From Bursaphelenchus xylophilus (lineage: Eukaryota > Nematoda > Chromadorea > Rhabditida > Aphelenchoididae), in contig CAJFCV020000003.1 of the NCBI GenBank assembly GCA_904066235.2, forward strand, positions 5,642,001 through 5,706,000: a stretch of 64,000 nt of DNA, given 5' to 3'. Made by a program: the position numbers and the translations under genes. The notes under the pieces were generated by a model. The model saw only the letters and a list, made by a program, of their open reading frames with translations, made no database searches and had not been told where the DNA came from. Shown one piece after another: positions 58,951-64,000 of the stretch (positions are counted from its first letter, which is position 1; each line of letters opens with the position of its first letter).

Positions 58951-61925
58951 TTATACTAGAGAGTGAGCCATCACAACTTTGTCTTTGATTTGGATTGAAT
59001 TTATTTGTTCTAGTCCAAATTTGGAGTATAATTGAACCAGATGTTCATCAGCCGACGGAATAATAATAAAAAATCCGGACGAACCTGAAATCAATTAATT
59101 AGACTAATTATTGCCCCCAATAACTCAATATTCACAACATAACATTGGCCCTGAATCACGTTCAAAGGGCATACCATTCATGGCCAGGGCTGCGGCTGCA
59201 GTGTGAATCAATCTTCGCACCCAAGCCGACTCCGGGATGAATTCCCTCCATCTGACCTCCATATAACTCGGGAATAGAGTTAGGAACTCTTCCGTTAAAT
59301 GGAACAGAGGCCATTCATCAATGTCCCTGACAAACTTGAGGGCAGCCTAAAACAAAGACAATACGTTTTTCACAAATATTTTGAATCATGACTTTACTTA
59401 CTTCTTTATCGTCCCCGTCTTCTAGCATGTCCATGTATTTCTCTCTGTATTCATTTACAAACTCGTCCTTTATTTTTTGAAGCGTTGAGGGAACGGATAT
59501 AATGGAGGTCAACAATGCAAACATACTCCGCTTCCCGTTATATTCGATATCCTCAATAGTGAAATGGTGAGGAGGACGACCGTATTTGAAGTGAAAAGCG
59601 AAGGTTTTGTCAAAAAATATATCTGTTGAAGCCTTCGGTGAGATCTGGCTCAAAAATTCTCGCTCGGCCTCCAAGGAAAAGTATTCAAACACTTTTTGCT
59701 GCAAATTAACTACCGTGAATAAAACATCTCGTAAGATAGTATCAATTAAAATTGTACTTACAAAGTCTAGCTCTGTATAAGTGACAGGCTTAATCGTATA
59801 AGACGAAATAGGCAATGGAATTGGGACTTTAAATACCAGCAGGTCAGCCAACGCAGGACTCGAGATGATTAACTTCTGGAGATCAACCAAGATCCCATTT
59901 CCAAACGACCAGGGCTCCACATCAGCTCGTCGATATAACCACCAACTCTCCATATTAGTTGGTTCCACCATCAATCCACCATCTTTCATCCATTGGAGAA
60001 GTGCTGAGAGTACTGTTGTGATGGCATGGGCTTCAGCCAAATATGGAAAGATCTCCTGAACTAGACTTCTATTTGGAGCTTCCAAGAATACTCGGAACAA
60101 AAGTTCTAACTGTTTCTGGAAGTTGATAAAACTCTTGAAACGACGGCTGAATTCTAACTCAGTGGCCTTGTCCTGAGAAATTCCATCAATCTGAAAAGCG
60201 TGCTTGTGGATCCATTGAAAGTTTTCAAGAAGTTGGACTCCCTTTTCCCCATAATCAAATGGAAGATAGAAAAGGTCAACAAGAAGGGCCAATTGGGAAG
60301 AATCGATCCTAAAAATAAGCCTCAGCTTTCATATACACAACTTTCGAAACTAACGCGGCCGGGATCATGGAGTCGTTTGAATCCTGCTCCATTGGTAGTT
60401 CTGAATCCGTGGCGCTCACAAGATTCTCGACAGATTGATTTACTCTGCACGCTTCAACTGGAGTTTCACTGTATTCAGAACACAACGAGTTTACTGTCAA
60501 AGGTACATCATGCTATAAGAAAGTAAACATTTGTTTATAGTAACTTACAGTCTCGGCAACCCCCACAACAGTCTCATTTATCGGGAATGCTTGAACTGTG
60601 ACTGTGGTCGCATTCCCAACCGGTGACGTGTAAACGGGAGCCGGGGATTCCAAAGTGTCCGGGATCATGTCGTTTCCTTCGCAGGTTCGAATCGTCGGCG
60701 GAGGGACGATGATTGAGGGCGCAGGAGCGCTCGGATCGATGATTGGAGCCATTGTACTTTCTACCTGACTAATTGGAGGAATCGCCGGTCCAGGCCCTCG
60801 GGTATACAGGTCTCTCCACCGATCAAGAGCATCAGCCAAGGCTCGTTGAGGCCTGTAGACATTAAGTCCGTTTAGTTCATCCATCCCCTCCTCATCTCTT
60901 TCACTTTGGTTCCACATGGCCAATGTGTAGAACGGAATAAAATTAGCTTCGTATTTACAATTGGGGTTAAGTAGCATTCCAGAAATCTCATTTTTTAATG
61001 CAACTGAGCGGCCCTTAAATGGACCTAAAAAAACCCGCTTCGGATCATAATCATTGGCGTGAAGATTGTCCCAAATCAACGGTTTCCGTTTCATCACCTT
61101 GGCCACATCTTGTGCATGCTCCACCGTCAATTCAGGGGATACGACCTAAATGATAGAATAAAAACGTTTTGGCATGACATACCTGAGGCCCGGTCCACAT
61201 AATATGAATCGACGGGAGCAATTTATCCCCAAGTGTATTCAAATAGCTAGAATTTGGGAGGTTGGGAATACATCTTGATGAACAATATTCAGTAGGACAA
61301 AAGAAAAAAGTTGGACACCCCATATAATTGTAGACTGCATTAGTAACAGTGAGCTGAGCCATCACAAACGAGTCGAAAACTTCGGCATCCTTCTTGTTCA
61401 TGCAGTTCTCTATGTCGTCGAATAATAAAGCAAAGGCAGAACATCCCATTTCTCTGACTTGGCATAACTTCTCCTGAATCGCTTCGATTTCTTTGCCATC
61501 AGAATAGATGATATCGATTCCCGGGGACAAAGAATACACAAATGTGACATTGTTTTTATTAGCTGACTGTATTAATTCAGTGAGGAGACCTAAATGAAAA
61601 TTATTTTCTTGATACCTAAAAAATGCAAAAAATTTAAAGACAAACAAACCCTTTTCCTCCTCATTGTACAACGACCTCCATTCGAATCGATGTTTAAGAT
61701 CATCTTTAGGAGCATAAAGATATGTGTTCAGTCCGAGGGTTTTAAACCTTTCAAACAAGTCTTTCCTCTGCTCTGTTGTCCATGGTCGACCATAAAAACC
61801 TAACAGTTGAAAGTTTAATAAACTTCATGTCACTCATGCACACATTGGTAAAACTTGCACTAGAAATTCTGCAAGATCATCGCTTACCTTCTACAGCACC
61901 ACAAATAAACGCAGAAGCTTCAAGT
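58951..61925 (-). CDS. oga-1: O-GlcNAcase (OGA, GH84), at least 833 aa, first exon not found
   Basis: Removes O-GlcNAc from Ser/Thr of nucleocytoplasmic proteins. Exons (minus): 61925-61888, 61799-61650, 61589-61183, 61145-60549, 60512-60355, 60308-59762, 59698-59402, 59346-59175, 59084-58951; phases consistent. The GH84 domain opens the visible protein: FICGAVEGFYGRPWTTEQR, LNTYLYAPKDDLKHRFEWR, the catalytic Asp pair in FALLFDDIENC, LFCPTEYC-like FFCPTEYCSSRC, IMWTGPQ, and WDNLHANDYDPKRVFLGPFKGR. A disordered linker (exons 60549-60355) precedes the helical stalk (LALLVDLFYLPFDYG). The C-terminal HAT-like region ends GSSGFFIIIPSADEHLVQLY. The catalytic residues are present, so an active enzyme is expected. 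The exon carrying the initiator ATG lies upstream of 61925. The junction 60355/60308 implies a 46-nt intron; other donors there break the frame. Confidence 0.95.
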
Positions 61926-62194
61926 CTAAAAATAAAAAATACGATAATTAGACCAACTTGTTGTGTCCATCTTTATTGTTCAATTCCATCTGGATTAGTC
62001 CCCGGCTTCCATCCGATATATCTCTGTTCAGTTCTCAGTATTCCTTCGAGTTGGTTGCCAGATCGCTCTTCCGAAACAAACGACCATGTATTAAAAAACG
62101 GTTACAAGACCCAAATATACGGAAAAACACTTCTTTCATTGCAACGGAATGCCACAAATTATTTTTTGTTAAAAAAGGCGGGAACTTCAGGCGT
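61926..62194. other. 5' flank of oga-1
   Basis: Must contain the oga-1 start exon and promoter unless these lie beyond the inverted-repeat element. I could not pick an ATG exon ending in phase 2. Confidence 0.4.
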
Positions 62195-62394
62195 TTAAAG
62201 TACGCACTTCTGGAAGCCTAGCAATACACTTGGCCAAATACAGATTATTTCCCGTCGGGACCCGTGAAATATGAATTTTTTCCCACGACCCCCCCTCGAA
62301 TTTTTTTTTTGCTGGCGAGAATCGCGAGAATGTTTTACGGGGACTAGCTGGTTGCATTTTTTTATTATACTTGATGAAGCTTTGACTAATTTTC

Positions 62395-62770
62395 TCCGTC
62401 CCGCTGGTGAGATGCGCGTTTTTGTTGAACCCCATCCAGTGCAAGATCCCCAACTTGTTCCTAAACAGACTAAAGGATGGCAGATACATCAAAGTGAGTT
62501 CCGTTTCTCTTTGTTTTGTTAGTTTTAGGTAAAAAAAGCTTAGCTGGAAACAATAGGATGCGTTTTGTATTATACTTGATGAAGTTGCGACCAATTTTTT
62601 AGGGTATCTTCACTGTTCTCGACCCAAAGCTCCGTGACGTTTTGGAACGCATAGAGATCTGTCCTCACCGTGGTCTCCGTCACTATTGGGGTCTTCATGT
62701 TCACGGTCAGCACACCAAGAACGTCGGCTGTAAGGGACGTACTGTCTGTCGTTGTATCCAAGAAGAAGGG
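62395..62770 (+). pseudogene. rps-18: Broken copy of ribosomal protein S18 (uS13)
   Basis: Two blocks of S18-like coding sequence in genomic order. Block 1 (about 62398-62492) begins with the codons of PAGE and, after a frame change, reads CKIPNLFLNRLKDGRYIK, matching the family's KIPDWFLNRQKD region. An intron with GTGAG donor and TTTTTTAG acceptor follows. Block 2 (62603-62750) reads [20 protein letters not shown] then [19 protein letters not shown], matching the LRHxWGLxVRGQHTK C-terminus of S18. Shifted frames, a missing piece in block 1 and substituted Arg residues make it a pseudogene. Retained intron-like sequence suggests a DNA-level copy rather than a retrocopy. Confidence 0.85.
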
Positions 62771-63040
62771 AGGATAGGCCGACCTGGCGCCGTTTTCATT
62801 GGTTTCCCATCTTTAAGTTATCCTTTATGTTGTTCATGTTAATGAGAAGGAGAAAAATAAACTTATTATTATATTATTCCTGTTTAATCTTTTAGGAAGT
62901 AATAATCTATTCTTTTTTTGAAGGTTTTTGTTTAGAATAGGTAATAAAAGGTAATGAATATATGTCAAACATGTGCAGGTTATTAAAGATGAATGTTAGT
63001 TATAGCGATCATAACGTCTCTCTTAGTGTCAATGTTGCTA

Positions 63041-63226
63041 CTCCTTCCAGAAAGTAGCCGGACCAATTTCTGGCGCTTGAACTGTGCGAAAAAGGTGTCC
63101 GAGCGACAGCCCGAAAAAGCCTTGCACGGTGCAAAAGGAAAGAAATTGCACAGGTGCAAAGGAAAGTTTTGTCTTCGCACAGTGCGTGTCACCGATTTCA
63201 GTCTGGCGACCTTCCGGAAGGACTTG
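63041..63226. mobile_element. TA-flanked MITE, GCACTGTGCA group, copy 4
   Basis: Begins CTCCTTCCAGAAAGTAGCCG and ends CCTTCCGGAAGGACTTG, TA at 63039-40 and 63227-28. The interior has TTGCACGGTGCAA and TTGCACAGGTGCAA. Closest to 36883-37076 but more diverged. Nested in the TTAA-flanked element. Confidence 0.8.
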
Positions 63227-63450
63227 TAATAATGAACTGTTATTAATCCTGAAATCATGCCGGCACCTCGAAAATGTTTTACACGCAGTAAGGAAAAGCC
63301 GTGAAAAAATATTGCCGAAAAACTATTCTCGCCAGCAAAAAAAAATTCGAGGGGGGTCGTGGGAAAAAATTCATATTTCACGGGTCCCGACGGGAAATAA
63401 TCTGTATTTGGCCAAGTGTATTGCTAGGCTTCCAGAAGTGCGTACTTTAA

Positions 63451-64000
63451 TTTTAGGCCAGTGGGTCCTTCCAAGGCCCTGGGGTGGTCAGCGACACGTT
63501 TTTTTTCGGATTTCGGTCCGCGGCCCGGCCGTCGAAAAACAAGCCCGACCATCTAGGCAATCAGTTCACTTCCGGAGAGGTTTAAAATGAACTTTTCCCA
63601 TCCTACCGCCTTTTTTAAAAGCACTTAAAAGTGCCAAAATGTGCTATGAATGGCACTACGACTTTTCGGGTCAGCGACAGTTCGGGTAAACGATATTATG
63701 AATCGCGTCGGTATCGCCGTTGTATGCATGGGGGAGGCTAGGAGAAGGTTTCGTTAGTATAAAAAATAAGATTGATCGCGTTCTAGGATAGCTTATCACC
63801 TATTTTGAGTTTCTCTGAGATACTTCATGTCACGAACTTCTCGGCTATGTCTGATAAATTTTTTGACCCAATCAACGCTTTTTTGGTCCTAGAACTTTGG
63901 AAGGACATCGGAGAATTATGTATAAATTTGGTTATCTGTAACACTTAACAACTTTGTAGTTGATCCAAAGTCATTTCTGTAGTTTCGTAACCATCCTGCG
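63451..64000. other. Right flank with second dispersed-repeat copy
   Basis: 63655-63815 matches the repeat in HMG-gene intron 2 (shared AGCTTATCACCTATTTTGAG). Nothing coding seen; the open frame into 63590 is mostly inverted-repeat sequence. Confidence 0.6.

Larger units (their letters stand above)
62195..63450. mobile_element. TTAA-flanked inverted-repeat element carrying a ribosomal-protein gene fragment
   Basis: Arms of about 135 bp (62199-62333 and 63312-63446) are near-perfect inverses: AGTACGCACTTCTGGAAGCC at the left end and its complement at the right. TTAA stands directly outside each arm (62195-98, 63447-50), the target-site form of piggyBac-type elements, though the termini do not look like classical piggyBac ends. 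Inside are an rps-18-derived fragment (62395-62770) and a TA-flanked MITE (63041-63226). No transposase, so non-autonomous. Confidence 0.85.

Noticed and set aside
62187..62594. Minus-strand 135-codon frame at the left arm of the TTAA-flanked element
   Set aside because: It reads inverted-arm sequence and the antisense of the rps-18 fragment; the same peptide string recurs from the right arm because the arms are inverses.
63084..63590. Plus-strand 168-codon frame at the right arm
   Set aside because: It crosses a MITE and the inverted arm; it is repeat sequence, not a gene.

Overview
The window is nuclear DNA from a nematode. Coding exons are broken by many short introns (often 40-100 nt) with GTAAG-type donors and TTTTAG/TTTCAG acceptors. 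The recognisable proteins (UNC-51, RIM-BP, a GGxR[A/S]F neuropeptide precursor like NLP-21, TWK-type K+ channel, O-GlcNAcase) are typical worm families. No operon, CRISPR or other bacterial structure is present. I built the exon models by hand and checked that reading phase is kept at every junction listed.

Layout. 1-7.06 kb (-): RIM-binding protein, running off the left edge inside its third SH3 domain. 9.86-11.2 kb (+): unrecognised membrane protein of 396 aa. 11.9-12.6 kb (+): small two-Ig-domain intracellular protein. 14.8-18.5 kb (+): unrecognised secreted protein of 1124 aa with twelve CKYRxSCY repeats. 20.0-20.7 kb (-): nlp-21-like neuropeptide precursor. 24.4-28.4 kb (+): formin of INF2/FHDC type. 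31.3-33.3 kb (+): two-pore-domain K+ channel. 33.6-36.9 kb (+): tetraspanin. 39.4-43.3 kb (+): unc-51/ULK autophagy kinase. 49.6-51.8 kb (+): tachykinin-receptor-like GPCR. 53.2-55.1 kb (-): HMG-box (Sox-like) transcription factor with a likely alternative upstream exon. 58.95-61.9 kb (-): O-GlcNAcase. 62.2-63.45 kb: a TTAA-flanked inverted-repeat element carrying a broken copy of the rps-18 ribosomal protein gene.

Several genes suggest neuronal or muscle roles (RIM-BP at the presynaptic active zone, neuropeptide, peptide GPCR, K2P channel, Ig protein), but they are separate transcription units and nothing shows that they act as one pathway.

The most unusual content is mobile DNA. At least ten inverted-repeat elements sit in introns, 3' UTRs and intergenic DNA. 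They include a TA-flanked MITE group with a shared GCACAGTGCA-type internal palindrome, lying just after the stop codons of three genes; two large fold-back hairpins in tetraspanin intron 1; a MITE inserted exactly at the 3' splice site of a GPCR exon, with its target duplication restoring that site; and the rps-18-carrying element. Long intergenic stretches (20.7-24.4, 28.4-31.2, 43.3-49.6 and 55.7-58.7 kb) show no gene I can support.
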